From contig CAMDSG010000116.1 of the NCBI GenBank assembly GCA_945907055.1, positions 1-5,637 on the forward strand: 5,637 nt of DNA. Reading direction: 5' to 3'. Made by a program: the position numbers and the translations under genes. Origin of the DNA: Bifidobacterium breve. GTDB lineage: Bacteria; Actinomycetota; Acidimicrobiia; IMCC26256. Each line of letters begins with the position of its first letter. Position 1 is the stretch's first letter. The notes below the pieces were generated by a model. It was not told the DNA's origin, made no database searches, and worked only from the letters and a program-made list of their open reading frames with translations. This document shows, in pieces, positions 1 through 5,210 of this stretch.

Positions 1-747
1 CTGCGTCGCTACCGTTCGCATCGCGTTGTTCCTGTCGAGGAATGCCTAGTTGCTCACCCACTTTTGAACGACTTAATTCAAAATGGCAAGTACCCCGGCG
101 CTACTGATGTGTTGCTCCGCTGTGGAGAGCGGACCGGAGAACGCTTAGCGATGCCAGATCCACTAGATACGCGAATGGTCGTTCCTAGCGACGTACGCAC
201 TGACCACATCCATGAAGAGGCAGCAGGGATGAAGTGGCGCATATCGGCAGACTCATTCTTCCAAGCACGCCCTGATGGCGTCGATGCTCTAGGCGATGCA
301 GTTCGTGATGCTGCCGATGAGATGGGTAACGCGGGGCACGCCCTCGACCTTTATAGCGGAGTGGGCGTATTCGCTGGAGTGCTGGCATTGCAGGGCTGGT
401 CTGTAACCGCGGTAGAGGGCGACGACGGAGCGGTTAGAGATGCAGTCGTGAACCTCCGCGGGCTAGAAGTAAAGGCTATTCGGGCTGACGTAAACGAGTG
501 GTCTCCGCCTAAGAGCGATCTAGTAGTTGCGGACCCAAGTCGAGCGGGTCTCGGGAGCAAAGGAGTAGGCGTGATTGTTGCGAGCAAACCTCGTCGCGTC
601 GTGCTCATAAGTTGCGATGCCAATAGCCTCAATCACGATGCCCACCTATTAGGTAAGGCTGGTTACAAACTCTCATACGCAACACCTATTGATCTTTTTC
701 CGCATACGTACCACGTCGAGGTAGTAAGCGTCTTCGATCGCCCATGA
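1..747 (+). CDS. TrmA/RlmD-family class I SAM-dependent RNA (uracil-5-)methyltransferase, 5'-truncated by window edge
   Basis: Probably methylates C5 of a uridine in rRNA or tRNA using S-adenosylmethionine. The frame is open from base 1 and the upstream residues (LRRYRSHRVVPVEECLVAHP) fit the family, so the TTG at 64 is internal and the true start, with any N-terminal TRAM or Fe-S part, lies left of the window. Counting from that TTG, visible motifs are SFFQARPDG (about 64-72), the SAM loop ALDLYSGVGVFAG (93-105), acidic VEGDD (117-121), DPSRAGLG (157-164; the DPPR-type motif), ISCDANSL with the presumed catalytic Cys184 (codon 613-615), and FPHTYHVE with the presumed general-base Glu (219). 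The C-terminus ends VEVVSVFDRP and is complete. Its last codons form one copy of a 28-bp direct repeat, and the final Pro and TGA come from the adjoining accessory unit. Motifs alone do not separate TrmA, RlmC and RlmD. Confidence 0.9.
   Translation: MRRYRSHRVVPVEECLVAHPLLNDLIQNGKYPGATDVLLRCGERTGERLAMPDPLDTRMVVPSDVRTDHIHEEAAGMKWRISADSFFQARPDGVDALGDAVRDAADEMGNAGHALDLYSGVGVFAGVLALQGWSVTAVEGDDGAVRDAVVNLRGLEVKAIRADVNEWSPPKSDLVVADPSRAGLGSKGVGVIVASKPRRVVLISCDANSLNHDAHLLGKAGYKLSYATPIDLFPHTYHVEVVSVFDRP
713..740 (+). repeat. 28-bp direct repeat, left copy (candidate attL core)
   Basis: This 28-bp stretch is repeated without mismatch in the same orientation at 2854-2881. It starts ACGTCGAGGTAGTAAG and ends TCTTCGATCG. 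Identity stops sharply on both sides (C712 versus A2853, C741 versus A2882). The left copy encodes the last residues (VEVVSVFDR) of the methyltransferase. A gene 3' end duplicated at the far side of an accessory segment is the usual signature of site-specific integration. The attachment-site role is inferred. Confidence 0.85.
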
Positions 748-857
748 GGCTCGTTGGGTTTAAAATACAGGCCACTCGTAGCCCATTGGAGTCGTAGCCG
801 ATCCCTAATGCACCGAAGCAGACCCGAATGCTCTACGCAGCCGCTAGGATTCTCGCT

Positions 858-1049
858 ATGTCGTCGATCGAACGAGTTGTAACCAAAAAGCGCCTCGCTG
901 ACGCTGACGCACCCTGGGTCTATTGGCTTGCTAGACCCGCCGAAGAGCGCATTGACGCTGTAGAGCAAATCCGCAGAGAGCACCATGGGTGGACAAATGG
1001 AACTGAACCGAGACTTCAACGAGTTTTTAAGATTATTCGTAGACCATAA
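858..1049 (+). CDS. Small putative antitoxin/partner protein of the adjacent nucleotidyltransferase
   Basis: A 63-residue protein beginning MSSIERVVTKKRLAD. It has a charged, probably helical centre (YWLARPAEERIDAVEQIRRE, about 25-44) and a basic tail (PRLQRVFKIIRRP). From memory, proteins with this 'PxEERIxAVExLRR ... PRLQR' pattern commonly precede nucleotidyltransferase genes like the next one; I cannot name a family. The ATG at 858 is preferred over the in-frame ATG at 828 because AGGA (846-849) sits 8 nt before it and the intervening residues (MLYAAARILA) look non-native. The same bases also read TAGGAT, a possible -10 hexamer exactly 7 nt before the ATG, so a leaderless start is possible. 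The 3' end overlaps the nucleotidyltransferase gene by about 50-65 bp in another frame, which implies a co-transcribed pair. The antitoxin role is inferred from context only. Confidence 0.65.
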   Translation: MSSIERVVTKKRLADADAPWVYWLARPAEERIDAVEQIRREHHGWTNGTEPRLQRVFKIIRRP

Positions 1050-1446
1050 GGTTAGATTTCTCATAGTCGGTGGGTACGCGCTCGCCGCCCACGGCCATCC
1101 GCGCTACACCAAGGACCTTGATGTTTGGGTTTGGGCTGACCCCACAAACGCGACGCAGATAATCTCGGCTCTTGAGAGCTTTGGTTTCGGAGGCCTCGGC
1201 CTAGAAGCTTCTGACTTCGCAGATCCTGAAATAGTTGTACAACTAGGTCGCGAACCCAACAGAATCGACCTTCTCACTTTTGCTAGTGGCCTCGACTTTG
1301 ATAGTGCCTACACAAACCGCCTAATCATCAAAATCGGTGGAGTAGAAGTTCCCTTTCTTTCTCGCAATGATCTGAGGACCAACAAACTCGCCACTGGCCG
1401 ATTGAGGGATCACGCAGATGCAGCAGAGCTCCCAGAATTGGAGTAG
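985..1446 (+). CDS. MNT-type nucleotidyltransferase (AbiEii/DUF6036-like), putative toxin component
   Basis: A 153-residue protein of the polymerase-beta-like nucleotidyltransferase superfamily. Visible motifs are LIVGGYALAAHGHPRYTKDLDVWV, with the Gly-Gly pair (29-30) and metal-binding acids Asp44 and Asp46, then RIDLLT with the third acid Asp95, and a C-terminal K-x3-GR-x2-D block (134-142) typical of small single-domain members. All presumed catalytic residues are present, so it looks active. Such enzymes transfer nucleotides to proteins or tRNA and many act as toxins; the substrate here is unknown. The start is uncertain: ATG 985 has purine-rich GAGAG upstream, while ATG 997 (MELNRDFNEFL) has GGTGG four bases away and fits family N-termini better. 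It overlaps the preceding small gene and converges on the HNH gene, whose stop lies 49 bp away. Confidence 0.8.
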   Translation: MGGQMELNRDFNEFLRLFVDHKVRFLIVGGYALAAHGHPRYTKDLDVWVWADPTNATQIISALESFGFGGLGLEASDFADPEIVVQLGREPNRIDLLTFASGLDFDSAYTNRLIIKIGGVEVPFLSRNDLRTNKLATGRLRDHADAAELPELE

Positions 1447-1495
1447 TGCCGCATAGTTCATGATTACCTAATCTCCCCTGACTTTGGCTGCGTAG

Positions 1496-2737
1496 CTACC
1501 CCGTGTCTCTGAAGTCAGGAGGTCGTGCGCACTCCGGTATTCGCCACTCCCACGGAGAGACTGATCCCGCCTGCCGTTCGCCTTCAGTGGGCTGAGGGTG
1601 TCGCTCTACGAGTCGATAACCATCATGTGTTTTTTGGAGATGATGTCGTTTGCAGAGGCGCACGAGGTTCTCAAAGGATGCAGCACCACCCTCAGCGAAG
1701 GGTTTGATGTGATCTATCTCCAGACCAACGCTCACGTCACATGTTGGTACCTGGCAGACACGGTCCCGCTCCTCAACGGCTGTTCGCAATGGTGCAGGGA
1801 TGTGTCGCCCCATATGCGCAACCGTTTTGATCTCTACTCCATCGACTACAAGAAGTTTGAGGAATGCTTCGCCCAAATACTCTGTAGCAGTCGCTACAGG
1901 GATTGACCCGACGCCAGCGATTTCACAGGTCTCGCCATTCTCGGTATGCCCACGTTTGATCGCATTGAGGTCGACACGAATATTTATCACTGCGTTAGGG
2001 CGGCTCGATTTCCCGCCGCTCTCGCTCGACTGCTTGGTGGTCGCCTTCTCACAGAGTGCCATTAGAGCGTCAGCGGCGTAAGCCTCCGGTCTTTCATGTT
2101 CACCACTCTTACGAGCAGCCTTAAAGATCTCATCCTGTATTGGTTTGAGCGCTGCCATTACTAGCGCACCGTTAGCGACCGTCATACGCCCTTTTACATT
2201 GAACGAACCATCAGGATCAGTCCATGACTTCAAATAACGACTCTTGTGTACCTGCTTGTGGCGCTCTGCCTCATCGGTTGCCCCGGCAACGACACGATTA
2301 GTTGCATCGCGAAGATCGCGAACTGTCGCATGTTTCGCGAGGTTCAAGAGTTGAGTCTCAGTATTAGGTGCAACAATGGCCCCCCTTGCTACCTCTACAG
2401 CCTGAGTGCCAGAGAGTGTTCCGTTTCGCAGAGCAGCCTGAGTCACCGGCAAGTGATGAAGCTGGTTAGCGAGCATTACAACAGCCTGTGCCTCGTAGTG
2501 CGCGCAATCTGTCTCGATAGAGAGCCACTCGGAAATGCTCTTAGCGCCCTCACCCTTCCAACCGTTAGTGCGCTCTACCTGGCCCACGGCCACGGTTCGC
2601 AGGGAGTCTCCGCAGCGGCGGATCCCGTCAGCGATCCCAACCAGTCGGGCCGCGCCCTTGCCATCAATCGTCTCAACATCAACGCGAGAAGCGCAATCGA
2701 CTAGGCGAGAAAAGGCTTCGTTAAGTTTATCGAACAT
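1496..2737 (-). CDS. DUF222 (13E12 repeat family) protein with C-terminal HNH endonuclease domain
   Basis: A 413-residue protein from the ATG at 2737 (MFDKLNEAFSRLVDC). The frame extends to a TTG at 2773, but that start would lie inside the -35 element, so the ATG is preferred. Residues about 5-300 form the mostly helical DUF222 region. The C-terminus carries a complete HNH nuclease module: zinc pair C-x4-C (328, 333), IDH (341-343), ENL (356-358, N357) and C-x2-HH (362-366). It should cut or nick DNA; the target is unknown. The family is named after repeated 13E12 elements in Mycobacterium tuberculosis and is multi-copy in actinobacteria. Here it is the only nuclease in a repeat-bounded unit. 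No Shine-Dalgarno is visible, while a -10 hexamer lies 7 nt before the ATG and a LexA box covers the start. This implies a leaderless, damage-inducible message. Confidence 0.9.
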   Translation of the reverse strand: MFDKLNEAFSRLVDCASRVDVETIDGKGAARLVGIADGIRRCGDSLRTVAVGQVERTNGWKGEGAKSISEWLSIETDCAHYEAQAVVMLANQLHHLPVTQAALRNGTLSGTQAVEVARGAIVAPNTETQLLNLAKHATVRDLRDATNRVVAGATDEAERHKQVHKSRYLKSWTDPDGSFNVKGRMTVANGALVMAALKPIQDEIFKAARKSGEHERPEAYAADALMALCEKATTKQSSESGGKSSRPNAVINIRVDLNAIKRGHTENGETCEIAGVGSIPVATATEYLGEAFLKLLVVDGVEIKTVAHMGRHIPAPLRTAVEERDRVCQVPTCDVSVGLEIDHIKPFAEGGAASFENLVRLCKRHHLQKTHDGYRLVERHPQPTEGERQAGSVSPWEWRIPECARPPDFRDTG

Positions 2738-2745
2738 ATGTTCGA
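2730..2745 (-). promoter_or_regulatory. LexA-binding SOS box overlapping the HNH start codon
   Basis: TCGAACATATGTTCGA is a perfect 16-bp palindrome that fully matches the actinobacterial SOS box TCGAAC-N4-GTTCGA. The HNH ATG (2737-2735) is the first triplet of its second half. The box begins where the -10 hexamer ends, so bound LexA would cover the start point. Known: in M. tuberculosis some 13E12-family genes are preceded by SOS boxes. Inference: this gene is derepressed by DNA damage. Confidence 0.88.
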
Positions 2746-2773
2746 TTGTAAAGCATGGGTGGGACAATTGCAA
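2745..2773 (-). promoter_or_regulatory. Sigma-70-type leaderless promoter of the HNH gene
   Basis: Reading on the minus strand, TTGCAA (2773-2768, 4/6 to the -35 consensus) is followed by a 17-bp spacer and then TACAAT (2750-2745, 5/6 to the -10 consensus). Seven nucleotides later comes the ATG. That spacing places the transcription start at the initiation codon, and no ribosome-binding site is visible. The SOS box directly overlaps the start region. Confidence 0.75.
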
Positions 2774-2795
2774 GTTTTTGGGCTCGATTTATAGG

Positions 2796-2850
2796 TTATT
2801 TCGAATCTTTATTTCGATCTTATTTAAGTATTATCCCGACGGTATTTCAA
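2796..2850. repeat. Helically phased TTATTTCGA-like repeats in AT-rich DNA next to the right 28-bp copy
   Basis: TTATTTCGA occurs exactly at 2796-2804 and 2809-2817. Degenerate versions follow at 2820 (TTATTTAAG), 2831 (TTATCCCGA) and 2842 (GTATTTCAA). Starts are spaced 13, 11, 11 and 11 bp, close to one helical turn, and the 28-bp core begins 12 bp after the last. Possible roles are arm sites for a recombinase, bent DNA, or an upstream activating region for the HNH promoter. The last three units are imperfect. Confidence 0.45.
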
Positions 2851-2853
2851 AGA

Positions 2854-2881
2854 ACGTCGAGGTAGTAAGCGTCTTCGATCG
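2854..2881 (+). repeat. 28-bp direct repeat, right copy (candidate attR core)
   Basis: Exact second copy of the sequence at 713-740. In the methyltransferase reading frame it encodes VEVVSVFDR followed immediately by TAA (2883-2885), which is probably the gene's ancestral end. Upstream bases show no further similarity to the methyltransferase gene. The copy also supplies the left arm of the hairpin at 2855-2912, so the right junction appears to be the original chromosomal side. Confidence 0.85.
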
Positions 2882-2912
2882 ATAACCGAATCGACGCCTA
2901 CTACCTCGTACG
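2855..2912 (-). terminator. Long hairpin, likely bidirectional terminator between methyltransferase and glnK-amt
   Basis: The left arm GAGGTAGTAAGCGTC (2859-2873) pairs with GACGCCTACTACCTC (2893-2907). The single A2868/C2898 mismatch becomes a G-U pair in minus-strand RNA, so the fold is best for leftward transcripts from amt-glnK, about 47 nt past the glnK stop. C2858-G2908 extends the stem. TTCG/CGAA (2874-2877/2887-2890) can extend it inward, and CGT/ACG (2855-2857/2910-2912) outward past a one-base bulge. The flanks are T-rich in both directions (TTCTTT on minus, TTCTTCATTT on plus). Confidence 0.65.
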
Positions 2913-2958
2913 CAGTTCTTCATTTAGCTGCTTCAGCGAACGCAGCATTCTTATTGCC

Positions 2959-3297
2959 TTATGGAGTTGTTGGCTCCACTACTCCAGTGCTGATTCGGTA
3001 CGTTGCTGTTACTTCACTTACTGCAACAAATCCGTCACCAGGCTTGCCGGTAGTTGCCCCACCTGCAATAGCAGCGATCGCAGTATCAAGCTCGTCATCC
3101 TCGACGAATACTGCTACTAGCAACTTGTGGGCTACGAGCATCTGATACTGGTGGCCGCGGTACTCGCCAGTTGCCTGGGGAGAGGTGCCGTGACCACGAA
3201 CATCGGTGATCGTGAATCCATTGATGCCCGCACTCTCAAGTAGCGCTGCTACCTGACCTAACCGTTCAGGTCGAATAATTGCTTCGATGCGTTTCAC
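2959..3297 (-). CDS. glnK: P-II family nitrogen regulatory protein (GlnK-like), with atypical ligand residues
   Basis: A 112-residue trimeric-type P-II signal protein, expected to block the ammonium transporter according to nitrogen and energy status. Family marks are the N-terminus MKRIEAIIRPERL, the T-loop GEYRGHQYQ with Tyr51 (the usual modification site), Lys58, and TGKPGDG (83-89). Numbering matches E. coli GlnB without gaps up to this point. Several ligand contacts differ: position 39 is Ser rather than Gln (a Gln lies at 41), position 90 is Phe rather than Lys, and position 103 is Ser rather than Arg; Arg101 is kept. ATP or 2-oxoglutarate binding may therefore be altered. The GTG start overlaps the amt stop as GTGA, with GGGAG four bases upstream, so translation is probably coupled to amt. 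The symbol follows the amt linkage; glnB is an equally fair name. Confidence 0.92.
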   Translation of the reverse strand: MKRIEAIIRPERLGQVAALLESAGINGFTITDVRGHGTSPQATGEYRGHQYQMLVAHKLLVAVFVEDDELDTAIAAIAGGATTGKPGDGFVAVSEVTATYRISTGVVEPTTP

Positions 3298-5018
3298 TGT
3301 GCTCCCACTTCCTCACGCAGGCTTGCTGCATCTGTTGGTAAAAGGTCAATAGGCATTGCGCCGTCAGTTGTAAAGAAGACTGAACCCTGAGCCTCAAGGA
3401 AGTCTGGATACGCCAGGGCGCCCATCTCAGGCATATCAAGGCCAGCAATCTCATCTGCCTCACTCGACCTAAGGCCAATTGTCTTCTTAACAATTACGAA
3501 GAAGAGACCGGAAGCGAGCGAGCACCAAGCGATAACCACGAATACTGATGCGAGCTGCGCCCATAGCTGACCTGCGTCGCCGTAGAAGAGTCCTTTGACT
3601 CCACCAGCGACACCGTTCCAGCCGTCGCCATAGGTTCCGTCAGCGAATAGTCCTAGAGCGACTAAGCCCCAGATGCCGTTGAATCCGTGAACTGCAACTG
3701 CGCCGACCGGGTCGTCCACTTTTGCCTTCGACTCCACTACCCATACTCCGAATACAACGATCCCACCGGCGATTGCACCGATTAGAGCCGCTGCCCAAGG
3801 AGCCACGAAGGCACATGGCGCTGTAATTGCTACAAGGCCAGCGAGTAATCCGTTACAGGTCATCGAGGGGTCTGGCTTGCCGTATTTCTTCCACATGATG
3901 AACATCGTGACCAAGCAACCAAACGCAGAGGCGAGGACCGTGTTCACAATTACTACAGTAAAGCGGAAGTCAGTCGCCGCGAATGTCGAGGCTCCGTTGA
4001 ACCCCATCCATCCGACTAGCAGAACCATTGTTCCGAGTACCGCCATTGGAAGGTGGTGACCAGGGATTGCGCGAGGGTTACCTCGCTTGTCGAACTTGCC
4101 GATGCGTGCTCCGAGAATCTTCGCTCCCCAGAAGGCAGCGACACCACCCATGGCGTGCACTACCCCTGATCCCGCAAAGTCAACAGCACCGTGTCCCCAG
4201 TTAGGACCGAGTGCTCCTAACTGGGAGAGGAAACCCCCACCCCAGACCCAGTTTCCATAAACGGGGTAGAGGATCATCGAGGCGAACAAGCCCCAGCAGA
4301 TAAATGCGGAGAACTTGAAGCGCTCAGCCATTGCACCGGTTGGGATGGTTGCGGTTGCATCCATGAATACCAACTGGAAGAAGAAGAACGCCAAGATTCC
4401 AACGTCGTATGCCTGGCCTGTAAGAAAAAAGCCGGAGTGAGCGATGATTCCCCACTGCCCAATGTGTGCCTCGGGCCCTAACGCTGTAATCCCAAGCCCA
4501 GGTAATGCAACCGAGCCGAACATCAACGCATAACCACAAATAAACCAGCCCACTGTGCCTAATGCAAAAATAACTAAGTTCATTAGCATTGTGTGTGCGG
4601 CATTCTTAGCTCGCGTGAATCCAGTCTCAACGAGTGCAAAACCGGCCTGCATGAATAGCACCAAGATGCCACCGACCATCAGCCATACGAAGTTGATAGC
4701 CATGTGATCTTTTGCCTGTTGCGTTGCAATCGTATCGATCGCATCTGGTTTGGGGGTATCCGCCGGGTAGACGCTCTCGACTTGAGTCGGAGAGATACCG
4801 GTCCTAGCTCCAGTTGGATCGCCGTTATCGGCAACTGCGACGCCAGTCAAGGCACCAACTAGGAGCATGCTTGATACCAGCGTCATAAGTAGGAGACGCT
4901 TTCTAAATACTGGTGTTAACTCTCCCGCTCTTAGCCCAGCCCGTCGGCGCTGGCGCCGGAACATAGCTGGAGCAAGGAGAGCGGCTGCAAATAATGAAAT
5001 AACCAACAGACGCAACAT
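3294..5018 (-). CDS. amt: Ammonium transporter (Amt/MEP/Rh family)
   Basis: A 574-residue inner-membrane channel for ammonium/ammonia uptake. The core begins near residue 108 (NFVWLMVGGILVLFMQAGFA) and keeps ALVETGFTRAKNA, DFAGSGVVHAMGG with pore His288, GKPDPSMTCNGLLAGLVAIT, and VDDPVGAVAVHGFNG with pore His444. These two histidines correspond to the E. coli AmtB twin-His pair (168/318). A cytoplasmic tail follows, with GLDMPEMGALAYPDF (526-540) as in this Amt clade. It is longer than E. coli AmtB because of an N-terminal extension with two hydrophobic stretches (1-20 and 42-63, the second signal-peptide-like) separated by RRQRRR, then a soluble linker (about 64-105). The ATG at 5018 is supported by AGAAGGG 5 nt upstream; the inner ATG at 4886 has no ribosome site. 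glnK overlaps its end by 4 nt. No clear promoter was found at 5019-5210. Confidence 0.95.
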   Translation of the reverse strand: MLRLLVISLFAAALLAPAMFRRQRRRAGLRAGELTPVFRKRLLLMTLVSSMLLVGALTGVAVADNGDPTGARTGISPTQVESVYPADTPKPDAIDTIATQQAKDHMAINFVWLMVGGILVLFMQAGFALVETGFTRAKNAAHTMLMNLVIFALGTVGWFICGYALMFGSVALPGLGITALGPEAHIGQWGIIAHSGFFLTGQAYDVGILAFFFFQLVFMDATATIPTGAMAERFKFSAFICWGLFASMILYPVYGNWVWGGGFLSQLGALGPNWGHGAVDFAGSGVVHAMGGVAAFWGAKILGARIGKFDKRGNPRAIPGHHLPMAVLGTMVLLVGWMGFNGASTFAATDFRFTVVIVNTVLASAFGCLVTMFIMWKKYGKPDPSMTCNGLLAGLVAITAPCAFVAPWAAALIGAIAGGIVVFGVWVVESKAKVDDPVGAVAVHGFNGIWGLVALGLFADGTYGDGWNGVAGGVKGLFYGDAGQLWAQLASVFVVIAWCSLASGLFFVIVKKTIGLRSSEADEIAGLDMPEMGALAYPDFLEAQGSVFFTTDGAMPIDLLPTDAASLREEVGAQ

Positions 5019-5023
5019 TTGGA

Positions 5024-5030
5024 CCCTTCT
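5024..5030 (-). promoter_or_regulatory. Ribosome-binding site of amt
   Basis: AGAAGGG on the minus strand, 5 nt before the ATG at 5018. It decides the start in favour of the extended N-terminus. It also shows that this operon uses a conventional leadered start, unlike the HNH gene. Confidence 0.75.
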
Positions 5031-5179
5031 TCATGGACTTTGAATGAGACAGACGCCAAGATGCGCCGTTGCATCCAAGAAGAGTTTGGTGTGGCTATGT
5101 TTCGCCTAATAGCGCGCTCTGTGAACGGAGTGTTACGTCATCCGCCTCTCGCGCAGAGCAGCAAACGAGGCGAGTGGGG

Positions 5180-5207
5180 CAAAGGCGCTATAAATAAAGC
5201 GTCTTTG
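5180..5207 (-). terminator. Candidate hairpin downstream of the sugar-isomerase-like gene
   Basis: CAAAGGCGCT (5180-5189) pairs with AGCGTCTTTG (5198-5207) around an 8-nt AT loop. One pair is G-U in plus-strand RNA and A-C in minus-strand RNA. It starts 3 nt past the stop of the leftward gene ending at 5211, so it could separate that gene from amt. No T-run follows on the minus strand, so termination is not certain. The remainder of 5019-5179 holds no gene I can support. Confidence 0.4.
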
Positions 5208-5210
5208 GGA

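Larger units (their letters stand above)
713..2881. mobile_element. Putative small integrated element carrying a TA-like pair and an SOS-controlled DUF222-HNH gene
   Basis: The unit is delimited by two exact 28-bp direct repeats whose starts are 2,141 bp apart. Deleting one copy plus the interior would give a methyltransferase gene ending ..VFDR-TAA that runs directly into the hairpin at 2855-2912 and then faces the amt-glnK operon. That is a sensible ancestral arrangement. The cargo is accessory in character: a toxin-antitoxin-like pair on + and an HNH endonuclease of the 13E12/DUF222 family on -. No integrase, transposase or terminal inverted repeat is visible. The unit may therefore be mobilised in trans, be a remnant of a larger island, or depend on the HNH protein. 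The boundaries are well supported; the mechanism is unknown. Confidence 0.7.

Noticed and set aside
64..66. TTG as the true start of the methyltransferase
   Set aside because: The frame is open to base 1 and the upstream residues fit family sequence, so the start lies outside the window.
663..1064. Minus-strand frame of 133 codons across the left junction
   Set aside because: It crosses the well-supported methyltransferase end and the small-gene/nucleotidyltransferase overlap on the opposite strand and shows no recognisable motif.
1477..1519. Inverted repeat CCTGACTT/AAGTCAGG around the HNH stop as a terminator
   Set aside because: An 8-bp stem with a 27-nt loop and no T-run is weak. It lies between convergent genes, so a terminator is plausible, but this one is not convincing.
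1598..2704. Several plus-strand frames inside the HNH gene
   Set aside because: They are antisense to an intact HNH protein carrying all catalytic motifs; their translations show no domain features.
741..2853. Insertion sequence or transposon
   Set aside because: No terminal inverted repeats were found at the unit ends and no transposase is encoded. A 28-bp duplication is longer than typical transposition target duplications and fits a site-specific core better.
2535..2885. Plus-strand open frame ending in NVEVVSVFDR, like the methyltransferase C-terminus
   Set aside because: Most of it is antisense to the HNH gene. The matching residues come only from the 28-bp repeat, and similarity stops exactly there, so it is neither a gene nor a duplicated methyltransferase fragment.
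5121..5136. GTAAC-N6-TTCAC upstream of amt as a GlnR box
   Set aside because: Only the first half-site (GTnAC) and the AC-N9-AC spacing fit. The second half differs from GAAAC at three of five positions, and no promoter is visible to place it against.
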